Origin: Gammaproteobacteria bacterium
GTDB taxonomy: Bacteria > Pseudomonadota > Gammaproteobacteria > Pseudomonadales > Azotimanducaceae
DNA: 6,461 nucleotides
Assembly (NCBI GenBank): GCA_027295975.1
Contig: JAPUJX010000211.1
Span: forward strand, 1-6,461
Direction of reading: 5' to 3'
The notes beneath the pieces are model-generated. The model did not search any database and had not been told where the DNA came from. It was given only the letters and a program-made list of their open reading frames with translations. Position numbers and translations under genes: made by a program. Shown here piece after piece: positions 1 to 5,575 of the stretch; position 1 is the first letter of the stretch; each line of letters begins with the position of its first letter.

Positions 1-1
1 T

Positions 2-52
2 CAGATCGTCGGCGAACATGGATTTCTGTTGATCTCCCTGGTTCGGCGGTAG
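2..52 (+). CDS. Possible 3' end of an upstream gene (partial)
   Basis: Reading frame 2 is open from the window edge and ends at a TAG at 50-52, giving the tail QIVGEHGFLLISLVRR. The stop lies 29 bases before the ATG of the lyase-like gene, the same kind of spacing as between the following genes, so it could be the preceding gene of the same operon. Sixteen residues are too few to name a family. The frame shared with the next gene is also open from base 1 but has no ATG, GTG or TTG before position 82, so that stretch is probably not an extension of the next gene. The call is inference from frame and spacing only. Confidence 0.3.
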   Translation, partial: QIVGEHGFLLISLVRR

Positions 53-81
53 CATATCAACTCTACCTCGCGGAGACTCGG

Positions 82-957
82 ATGCCCGTACAACTAACCG
101 AAACTCTCTTAACGACGCTGAGTGAACCGGCAACGGTTTTCGCACCCTTGTGTCTCGACCCGCTTACTGCCCGGCTCGCGGAGGAGTTGGGTTTCCAGTT
201 TGGTTATCTGAGCGGCGGAGCCCTTGGATACAGTTACGCGGTCAGCGAGGCGCTGCTCACCCTCGACGAAATCTGCGATGTTACCCGCAGGATCACGCAG
301 CGCTCGGGGCTCGGTATCATCGTTGACGGGGGTGTTGGTTTCGGCGACGCGGTACATGTGACGCGCGCTGTCTGGGAGATCGAAGCGGCGGGCGCGGTTG
401 CCATCGAACTCGAGGATCAGGTGGCGCCAAAGCGGGTGAGTCACCATCGGGGCATCGAGCATCTGGTTCCCGTCGATATCATGGCGGCAAAAATCGAACA
501 TGCGGCGGCGGCGCGGCGAAACGCCGACTTTCTCATCATCGCGCGCACCGGGGCGGTAAAAAACGAAGGTTTTGCTTCCGCCATCAACCGGTTGAAGGCG
601 TATCGGAACGCCGGAGCGGACGTACTGATGTTGATGCCGGCGGATGATCAACAGATCCGCGACGCCAGGGCGGCGCTCAGCGCGCCACTTGCCACCATCA
701 CCGCTTTGGATGCGAAGCCCCCTGCCGAGTGGCAAGCGCTTGGCTGGAATTTGATCATCGATCCGTTTACCGCCCAGGTGTTGGCCTTCGAAGCCGTACG
801 CACCGCCTACAAGCGGTTTCAGGATACGGGTCGAACCGGCACGGACCGGAAAACGTTGTTCGCCACCTATCGTGAATTGCCTGGCATGGCGGGTCTCGAC
901 GAGTTGTACGCCATAGAGGACGTAACAACCGAAAAGCCTTCTACCGTAGAAAAATGA
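82..957 (+). CDS. Isocitrate lyase/PEP mutase superfamily protein, atypical active site
   Basis: This 291-residue protein matches the single-domain beta/alpha barrel of the isocitrate lyase/PEP mutase superfamily, whose members cleave or form C-C or P-C bonds of 2-oxo acids (methylisocitrate lyase, oxaloacetate decarboxylase, phosphonopyruvate mutase). Visible landmarks are YLSGG at 42-46, VDGGVGFGD at 81-89, ELEDQ at 109-113, KR at 117-118 and ARTGA at 154-158. Length is normal. Compared from memory with PrpB, the second Asp of the metal motif DADxGFG is Gly84, the Cys of KRCGH is Val119, the Asp of ARTDA is Gly157, and the Glu of FPEA is absent (MPADD instead). It is therefore unlikely to be a true isocitrate or methylisocitrate lyase; a decarboxylase-like or altered lyase role is possible. 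The ATG follows GGAG (72-75) at 6 bases. It opens a probable three-gene catabolic operon. The family call is firm and the substrate is unknown. Confidence 0.87.
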   Translation: MPVQLTETLLTTLSEPATVFAPLCLDPLTARLAEELGFQFGYLSGGALGYSYAVSEALLTLDEICDVTRRITQRSGLGIIVDGGVGFGDAVHVTRAVWEIEAAGAVAIELEDQVAPKRVSHHRGIEHLVPVDIMAAKIEHAAAARRNADFLIIARTGAVKNEGFASAINRLKAYRNAGADVLMLMPADDQQIRDARAALSAPLATITALDAKPPAEWQALGWNLIIDPFTAQVLAFEAVRTAYKRFQDTGRTGTDRKTLFATYRELPGMAGLDELYAIEDVTTEKPSTVEK

Positions 958-970
958 TCAGCAGAATGTG

Positions 971-976
971 GAGAGG
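971..976 (+). promoter_or_regulatory. Ribosome binding site fixing a GTG start
   Basis: GAGAGG lies 8 bases before the GTG at 985. No in-frame ATG exists before codon 73 of the downstream gene, which would remove the N-terminal domain and the active-site lysine, so this site supports GTG as the true start. Confidence 0.7.
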
Positions 977-984
977 TATTTGTC

Positions 985-1761
985 GTGAATGAGCGAGAAC
1001 GGAATGACGTCGTCCAAAGTTTATTGCGTGCTCGAGCCGCCGCCGCACCGCTGCCTCCACCTTCGCGAACACATGCGGATCTAAGTGTCGATACCGCCTA
1101 TGCCGTCCAGAAAGCTTTTGTCGAAGCCCGTCTCGACAGTGAAACGATATGTGGTTTCAAGGCCGCGCTCACTTCACCCGCCGCCCAACAGGCTTTTAAC
1201 ATGGCCATGCCGATCACCGGAGTGCTTTTTTCGAGCGGGGCCTGCACAATCGGTACCAGGGTCGACCTGACAAACTTCCGCACACTGCTGCTGGAAACCG
1301 AACTCGGATTTCGCATCGGTGAAACAATCACCACTCCGTTGGAATCGGTAGTTGAGCTTCGTGAACGGGTGAATGCCGTTTTCCCGATGATTGAGCTTGC
1401 CGATCCGGGTTTCGGAGAGGCAAAAGCCACCGGCGTCGACCTCATTGCTGCAAACGCCGCCTCGGCCGCGTTCCTGTCGGGAGCCGATGAGCCAGCGTGG
1501 CAGACCATGGATCTCAACGGTATCGGCGTTGCCTTCTCGCGCGATGGTGAGATCCTCCACGAAGCCAACGCTTCAGATGTCATGGGTGATCAATGGCAGG
1601 CGCTGTTATGGCTCGTCAATCAAATCACCGCGCAGGGATATCACCTGGAACCGGGTTACCTGTTGATGACGGGATCAATCGGGAGGATGCATCCGGCGAA
1701 GCCGGGCAGTTACCTGGCGGATTACGCCGATTTCGGTAAGTTGACGTTCGAAGTGGTTTGA
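985..1761 (+). CDS. 2-keto-4-pentenoate hydratase family protein (FAH fold)
   Basis: This 258-residue protein has the length and layout of the hydratase/decarboxylase group (MhpD, DmpE, DmpH, HpaH) of the fumarylacetoacetase fold. MhpD-type enzymes add water to 2-oxo-4-enoates in meta-cleavage pathways, giving 4-hydroxy-2-oxo acids that an aldolase then splits; the decarboxylase branch acts on 4-oxalocrotonate. The expected metal ligands are present as Glu104 and Glu106 in LLETELGF and Glu137 in PMIELAD. GFKAALTS (57-64) carries the expected active-site Lys59, and the C-terminal LMTGSIG motif is present. It is cytosolic, with no signal peptide. Translation starts at GTG. The gene sits 27 bases after the lyase-like gene and 44 before an acyl-CoA dehydrogenase, suggesting joint transcription. 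Sequence alone does not separate hydratase from decarboxylase, and the natural side chain of the substrate is unknown. Confidence 0.88.
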   Translation: MNERERNDVVQSLLRARAAAAPLPPPSRTHADLSVDTAYAVQKAFVEARLDSETICGFKAALTSPAAQQAFNMAMPITGVLFSSGACTIGTRVDLTNFRTLLLETELGFRIGETITTPLESVVELRERVNAVFPMIELADPGFGEAKATGVDLIAANAASAAFLSGADEPAWQTMDLNGIGVAFSRDGEILHEANASDVMGDQWQALLWLVNQITAQGYHLEPGYLLMTGSIGRMHPAKPGSYLADYADFGKLTFEVV

Positions 1762-1805
1762 TGAACCCTTCGTGAGTCTGCTGGAGGGTAAAGGATAAGA
1801 TCAAC

Positions 1806-2969
1806 ATGTCGTTCAAAGAAGAAGTACGCACCTGGTTGGAGGAAAATTGCCCGGCAAGCTGCCGTGATTCTACCGAGGTACCCGGCGGCGGCACCAAGGT
1901 GTCGATGAAGGACGATCAGCGGCTGTGGTTGGAGCGCGCTGCGGATAAGGGTTACACGGTACCAGGTTGGCCTGCCGCATACGGCGGCGCGGGGTTGAGT
2001 ACCGCACAGGAGTTGATCCTCCTCCGGGAGATGCGCGCGATGGGTGTCCCTGCGCCGGTAATGGGTATGGGCATCATGATGATCGGACCCACTCTGCTTG
2101 AATACGGTACCGACGAACAGAAACAACGGCACCTGCCGAAAATCGCCCGGGGTGAGGTGTGGTGGTGTCAGGGTTACTCGGAACCGGGTGCGGGTTCCGA
2201 TCTGGCGAGCCTTCAAACCCGGGCTGTGGATGCGGGCGATCACTTTGTCATCAACGGTCAGAAGATCTGGACCAGCGCGGCGAATAACGCCGACTGGATT
2301 TTCTGTCTCGTGCGCACCGATCCGGATGTACCAAAACACGAAGGCATCAGTTTCCTGCTTTTCACCATGGATCAGCCTGGGGTGACGGTGAAGCCGATTC
2401 GGCTCATCTCCGGTGCATCACCTTTCTGCGAGACGTTTTTCGACGATGCAATTGCGAGCAAGGCGGATCTGATAGGGCCGCTCAACAAGGGCTGGACGGT
2501 GGCCAAAAGACTCCTGCAACACGAGCGTTCGGGTATGCGGACCCTCGCTACTGGCGGCAACCGGGAGACAGGCGCCGAACTCTCGGATCTCGCCCGTGAA
2601 TACGTCGGGGATCCCAGCGGACGCATTGCCGACCCGGTGCTGCGCACTGAGATCGCCGCGCACTATATCGATTCACATGCGTTTCGTCTGACCCAACGGC
2701 GCACGGTTGAAGAATCTGCGGGTTCCACACCGGGTCCGGCAACTTCCATCTTCAAGCTCTACGGGGCGGATCTTGCGAAGGCGCGCGCCGAGTTACAGGT
2801 GTCCATTATGGGCACTCATGGTCTGGGCTGGGAGAAGGATAATTTCAGCGCCGGTGAGACGGCGACCACCCGCGCATGGTTGGCGGGCAAAGCACGTTCC
2901 ATCGCAGGTGGCAGCAACGAGGTGCAACGCAACATCATTGCAAAACGAGTGCTTGGTTTGCCCGATTAG
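1806..2969 (+). CDS. Acyl-CoA dehydrogenase family protein (FadE-like)
   Basis: This 387-residue FAD enzyme of the acyl-CoA dehydrogenase superfamily is expected to introduce an alpha-beta double bond into an acyl-CoA and pass electrons to electron-transfer flavoprotein in the cytosol. The N-terminal helical domain includes GWPAAYGG (54-61). The family signature SEPGAGSD is at 125-132 and GQKIWTS, a flavin-contact segment, at 151-157. The C-terminal segment AGGSNEVQRNIIAKRVLGLPD begins at 367. The position of the usual catalytic Glu in medium-chain enzymes is Gly368, as in isovaleryl-CoA and long-chain enzymes, where the base lies on another helix; Glu265 in LAREY is my candidate by position. 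A weak AAGGA (1791-1795) lies 10 bases before the ATG, and an in-frame TGA at 1773 excludes a longer form. It resembles enzymes for bulky or branched acyl-CoAs, but the substrate is not readable. Confidence 0.93.
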   Translation: MSFKEEVRTWLEENCPASCRDSTEVPGGGTKVSMKDDQRLWLERAADKGYTVPGWPAAYGGAGLSTAQELILLREMRAMGVPAPVMGMGIMMIGPTLLEYGTDEQKQRHLPKIARGEVWWCQGYSEPGAGSDLASLQTRAVDAGDHFVINGQKIWTSAANNADWIFCLVRTDPDVPKHEGISFLLFTMDQPGVTVKPIRLISGASPFCETFFDDAIASKADLIGPLNKGWTVAKRLLQHERSGMRTLATGGNRETGAELSDLAREYVGDPSGRIADPVLRTEIAAHYIDSHAFRLTQRRTVEESAGSTPGPATSIFKLYGADLAKARAELQVSIMGTHGLGWEKDNFSAGETATTRAWLAGKARSIAGGSNEVQRNIIAKRVLGLPD

Positions 2970-3068
2970 CCCGTTCCCTTTCAGGAATTACCCAACACGC
3001 GGCACAGCGCACGGAAATTTACTGCCCAGACATGATAATGAACGTCTGCTGGTAGTCGGTGTCTTCAT

Positions 3069-3617
3069 TTGTTGCGACATCCCCTGGTTATCGTTTCCTT
3101 CGTTCTGGCGGGTGCCTGGTTCTTCCTGAATCAATCAACCGGCGCTGTTTCCTCGCCCGATGGGGGATTCGCATACCCGGGATACGACGTGCGCAGCGTG
3201 GAGGCGTTCACGATTGAGGCCCGGGTGCTTTCCCGCGAGAACTATCACCTGGGTCGCGAATCGGATCTCTCGCCCACGGATCTTGCCCTCGGGTGGGGAC
3301 CGATGGCCGATGAGTCGATCCTTGCCGATTTTGAGATCAGCCAACGCAACCGCTGGTATTTCTGGCAAGCGCGGCATATGCCGATTTCCCGCAACGAAGT
3401 CATCTCCCATAGTGCCAACGTGCATATGATTCCGGCCAATGCTGAGGCAAGAAATGCCCTCGCCAGGGTGAAAACCAACGATCGGGTGCGCATCGTGGGC
3501 CAACTTGTCGACATAGATGCCGATGACGGTTGGCATTGGCGGACCTCACGCAGCCGATCCGACACGGGCAACGGCTCCTGTGAGGTTCTCTGGCTTGAGC
3601 GGTTGGAGTTGATATAA
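3069..3617 (+). CDS. Membrane-anchored or exported protein of unknown function
   Basis: This 182-residue protein has an N-terminal hydrophobic stretch at about residues 5-20 (LVIVSFVLAGAWFFL) after Arg3-His4, acting as an uncleaved anchor or signal peptide; no lipobox cysteine is present. The body carries segments that look conserved in an unnamed proteobacterial family: LGWGPMAD (74-81), NRWYFWQ (94-100), SHSANVHMIPAN (113-124), then DGWHWRTSRSR and GSCEVLW near the end. The richness in Trp, the fixed His and Asn positions, and the segment VKTNDRVRIVGQLVDID suggest a small beta-barrel-like periplasmic domain, but this is inference. The reading frame has a stop at 3039-3041 and no ATG or GTG before the hydrophobic segment, so the start must be TTG at 3069 or 3072. 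No strong ribosome site is visible, so translation may be weak. Confidence 0.75.
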   Translation: MLRHPLVIVSFVLAGAWFFLNQSTGAVSSPDGGFAYPGYDVRSVEAFTIEARVLSRENYHLGRESDLSPTDLALGWGPMADESILADFEISQRNRWYFWQARHMPISRNEVISHSANVHMIPANAEARNALARVKTNDRVRIVGQLVDIDADDGWHWRTSRSRSDTGNGSCEVLWLERLELI

Positions 3618-3657
3618 CCGGGGCTCGAGGACGCGTTGGGTTAACATGGGAAAAACC

Positions 3658-3662
3658 AAGGG
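3658..3662 (+). promoter_or_regulatory. Ribosome binding site of the four-helix membrane protein gene
   Basis: AAGGG lies 5 bases before the ATG at 3668. It supports that start and indicates independent initiation from the gene ending at 3617. Confidence 0.55.
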
Positions 3663-3667
3663 TCTGT

Positions 3668-4153
3668 ATGGCTGATAATCCCTATGAAACTCCGGGTTCC
3701 AATCTCGACCTTCCCGGGCGGACACAGCAGAGACCGATCAGGGGAATAGTGCTGGGTCTCGTTGCGGATCTTGCCGGCACCACCGTTGGCACCGTAGTAC
3801 TCGCTTTTATTTATGTATTGGTGCTGGCGGGCCAGGGGATGAATCCGGAGGAAGTCGAGCAGGTCATGTCCAATGGCGAAACGTTCAGCCTGTTTGGGGG
3901 TGTCTCTACTTTATTCGGGTTGGCGATGTCGGTGCTGGGGGGTTACGTCTGCATTCGGGTTTCCAATGGGGTGGATCTGACGAATCCGATCGCGCTTGGT
4001 GTGATCACTTTCCTGATTGCCGTGTTGATGGCGTGGGACGCTTATGATGTCGGCGAGTTTCTCGGGTTGACCGCCCTCAGTTTCGCGGCGACCTTGTGGG
4101 GTGGCCGAACGGCCATCCACCGGAGAAAAATAGCAGCGGCATTCGAAGCTTAG
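3668..4153 (+). CDS. Small integral membrane protein, four predicted membrane segments
   Basis: The 161-residue protein begins with MADNPYETPGS, a polar, Pro-rich start of the NPYEaP type often seen in small unnamed gammaproteobacterial inner-membrane proteins. Four hydrophobic segments follow, at about residues 27-54, 73-96, 107-123 and 131-150, with a short charged loop (NPEEVEQVMSNGE, 59-71) between the first two. The C-terminus is basic (GGRTAIHRRK), which favours a cytosolic C-terminal end, and with an even number of helices a cytosolic N-terminus too. Glycines inside the helices suggest tight packing. There are no recognisable catalytic, transport or binding motifs. It starts 50 bases after the preceding unknown gene and may share its transcript. 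Its end faces the end of a minus-strand gene with a 36-base gap that shows no clear terminator hairpin. No function is proposed. Confidence 0.78.
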   Translation: MADNPYETPGSNLDLPGRTQQRPIRGIVLGLVADLAGTTVGTVVLAFIYVLVLAGQGMNPEEVEQVMSNGETFSLFGGVSTLFGLAMSVLGGYVCIRVSNGVDLTNPIALGVITFLIAVLMAWDAYDVGEFLGLTALSFAATLWGGRTAIHRRKIAAAFEA

Positions 4154-4189
4154 AAATCTTCGCCGAGTACGTTTTCGCGTTGACCAGGG

Positions 4190-4819
4190 TCAGTCGATTG
4201 GTGCGTCGATCCGGAAAAGTGGCGACGTGGTGTAATGGTCGGCGTGTGAACCACCATGGTTCGCCATACCGGGTTTGGTGAGTGTGCCTTTTGGTGAGAT
4301 ATAACTGTCGATGCGATGTAACCGCGCCTCGCTCCAGCGAATGTTGAACGCACCAAGCGTCGGATAAAACCCGAGAAACGAATATGGCAACGAGTCGTGG
4401 ATCCACCACGCCAACTCCCGCCAGTCTCCACCTCGTTCGAGATGATCGGTAAAATTCGGAATGACGATGCAGGCCATCGCCCCCATATTGCCCTGTGCAT
4501 CCCGGCGATCCCAGATATGGCCGCCGTAGTTTTTTTCGTTAGTTGCACAGTTGTGGCCGTTTTTGTTGCCGATCGCATTCACTTCGCAGGAACGAAACCC
4601 GGAACGTATGGAGATGCGACCGAGAGTCTCCTGCAGGGGTTCCAACAACTCCTCGCAAAGCCGGCGGCCGGCGGCGATCGCAAGGTCCGCATCACCCGGA
4701 GCGTTGGTGAGCCCGTAGAATTGAGCAATTTCGCTGTGCAGGAATTCGCGAAAGAAGAAGTGGGTAGACAGTCGAACCCGTCCGAGACGTTCGAGCCTGG
4801 CGTAAGAGGAGTCTGTCAT
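4190..4819 (-). CDS. Peptidase M15-like protein (D-Ala-D-Ala carboxypeptidase fold)
   Basis: This 209-residue protein resembles the zinc peptidase M15 fold of D-Ala-D-Ala carboxypeptidases and phage endolysins. The N-terminal part holds STHFFFREFLHSE (18-30), typical of the 'Ser-x-His-Phe-x-x-x-Glu/Arg-Phe' opening of M15_3-type proteins, followed by a helix with EELLEPLQETLG (56-67). IRSGFRSCEVN (71-81) matches the family's SGYRS-x-x-x-N core. The expected His (His101 in NYGGHIWDRRD) is present, and a late His cluster is seen in NHGGSHADHY (187-196). The usual 'H-x-G-x-A-x-D' is altered, see findings. No signal peptide is visible, so action on cell wall is uncertain. The ATG at 4819 has no strong ribosome site, and an upstream in-frame TGA prevents a much longer protein. 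It is divergent to the next gene to the right and convergent with the one to the left. Confidence 0.7.
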   Translation of the reverse strand: MTDSSYARLERLGRVRLSTHFFFREFLHSEIAQFYGLTNAPGDADLAIAAGRRLCEELLEPLQETLGRISIRSGFRSCEVNAIGNKNGHNCATNEKNYGGHIWDRRDAQGNMGAMACIVIPNFTDHLERGGDWRELAWWIHDSLPYSFLGFYPTLGAFNIRWSEARLHRIDSYISPKGTLTKPGMANHGGSHADHYTTSPLFRIDAPID

Positions 4820-4916
4820 TGTGATTCGGAAATTGAAGTGATGGATGGGTAAGACATTGCGTCAACAGGAGCAATCCGTACAGTGATGTTGTCGTCGTGC
4901 AGAATTTTATCATTCC

Positions 4917-4929
4917 ACAGGCGACCTGT
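4917..4929. repeat. Short palindrome in divergent promoter region
   Basis: The arms ACAGG and CCTGT are perfect reverse complements around CGA. The position, between two divergent genes and inside the possible minus-strand promoter spacer, is where an operator would sit. Five-base arms are short enough to arise by chance, so the regulatory reading is inference. Confidence 0.35.
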
Positions 4930-4936
4930 ATCGCAA

Positions 4937-4941
4937 TAAGG
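4937..4941 (+). promoter_or_regulatory. Ribosome binding site before the luciferase-like gene
   Basis: TAAGG lies 7 bases before the ATG at 4949, fitting the conserved N-terminus MKFGVSIFPT. The translation signal has been kept although the gene body is shortened. Confidence 0.5.
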
Positions 4942-4948
4942 TTTTCGC

Positions 4949-5524
4949 ATGAAATTTGGCGTCAGTATTTTCCCCACCCATTTTGGTGCATCGGCGATTG
5001 CTATTGCCATCGAGGCGGAAAAACAAGGTTTCGAATCTTTCTTCGTGTCTGAACATTCTCACATTCCCGTAGCCACGGAGTATACGAAACGCCCATCGGA
5101 TAACCGATCCAGCGTCGCCACGGCCTTGGCACAGTTGATTCGCCGTGCTCGGTACGGTTTACAACAGCCTCACCCACCGATACTTGTTGCCGGAGCCGGA
5201 CCGAATATCCTCAAACGGGTTGTCAGCCTGGGTGATGGCTGGTTGCCGGTTCTGGCGCCGCAGTGGGATGATTCCCTCAGCAACAAGCTGACACCCCTCG
5301 ATGCGTTGCCGGAGATGGTTGATCAAACCCGACGGCTCGAGGATGAACTGGGCAGAACCAGGACCACCATCACGGCAATGGGCCTGACCCCGACACATGA
5401 GTTCGTCGACGTATTGGAAGAAAACGGGGTGGAGCGGATGCTGCTCAACCTGGCTAATGACAATCCGAAACAGGCGTTTGAACAGCTACACGCCTATGGG
5501 GATTCGATTAAGCAGTATGAATGA
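4949..5524 (+). pseudogene. Luciferase-like (LLM class) oxidoreductase with internal deletion
   Basis: The 191-residue open frame starts like flavin/F420-dependent luciferase-like monooxygenases of the Rv2161c type: MKFGVSIFPT, then GFESFFVSEHSHIP (27-40). Residues 55-70 (SVATALAQLIRRARYG) fit the next conserved block, usually written FVALTAxAAxTxRIRLG. The protein then jumps straight to QQPHPPILVAGAGP (72-85), which in full-length relatives comes about 90 residues later. The missing part covers central barrel strands, including the usual TG-x-C and SGGRF...GVGAGWN blocks. The C-terminal part, including GDGWLPV and the final helices, is intact. Relatives are about 280-290 residues long, so the loss is near 85-95 residues and in frame, with the junction at about 5153-5164. 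A functional barrel is unlikely. An assembly error or a minimal new protein are alternatives. A strong stem-loop follows. Confidence 0.72.
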
Positions 5525-5539
5525 GACGGAATTTCAGAC

Positions 5540-5566
5540 GGTTGGGCCCGCTTGGCGGGCCCAACC
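5540..5566. terminator. Bidirectional terminator hairpin between convergent genes
   Basis: The arm GGTTGGGCCCGC (5540-5551) and its perfect complement GCGGGCCCAACC (5555-5566) form a 12-bp GC-rich stem with a 3-base loop (TTG). It starts 15 bases after the stop of the luciferase-like gene and ends 9 bases before the stop of the minus-strand copper protein gene, so it can serve both transcripts. Neither side has a long T tract (TCCTCAG to the right, GTCTGAAATT on the complement), so termination may be partly Rho-assisted or the hairpin may protect the mRNA 3' end. Confidence 0.8.
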
Positions 5567-5575
5567 TCCTCAGAA

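Larger units (their letters stand above)
4820..4948. promoter_or_regulatory. Divergent intergenic region with possible promoters
   Basis: These 129 bases separate two divergently read genes and must hold the start signals of both unless transcription enters from elsewhere. On the + strand TATCAT (4908-4913) matches five of six bases of a -10 box, but no good -35 box sits 16-18 bases upstream. On the minus strand, TTGCGA (complement of 4932-4937) is followed 19 bases later by GATAAA, a weak sigma-70-like pair. A 13-base palindrome at 4917-4929 lies between them. All promoter calls here are tentative. Confidence 0.35.

Noticed and set aside
109..735. Long minus-strand open frame opposite the lyase-like gene
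   Set aside because: It is Arg- and Pro-rich, lacks recognisable motifs, and lies wholly inside a well-supported family gene on the other strand; it is a high-G+C shadow.
1722..2339. 205-residue minus-strand open frame across the hydratase/dehydrogenase junction
   Set aside because: The composition is shadow-like, it shows no family motifs, and it overlaps two convincing genes.
3011..3039. Possible promoter with GATAAT (3034-3039) before the membrane-anchored gene
   Set aside because: The -10-like box matches five of six bases, but no acceptable -35 box lies 15-18 bases upstream, so it was not listed as a feature.
2707..3129. 140-residue + strand open frame overlapping the end of the acyl-CoA dehydrogenase and the start of the next gene
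   Set aside because: Most of it is a frame-shifted reading of the dehydrogenase; its residues PISPFPFRNYPTRG and onward show no conserved features, while the overlapping frames match families.
4154..4189. Terminator between the four-helix membrane protein gene and the M15-like gene
   Set aside because: The 36-base gap contains no inverted repeat of useful length that I can see.
4397..4852. 151-residue + strand open frame opposite the M15-like gene
   Set aside because: The minus strand carries the recognisable fold motifs (SGFRS, His clusters); the + strand translation has none.
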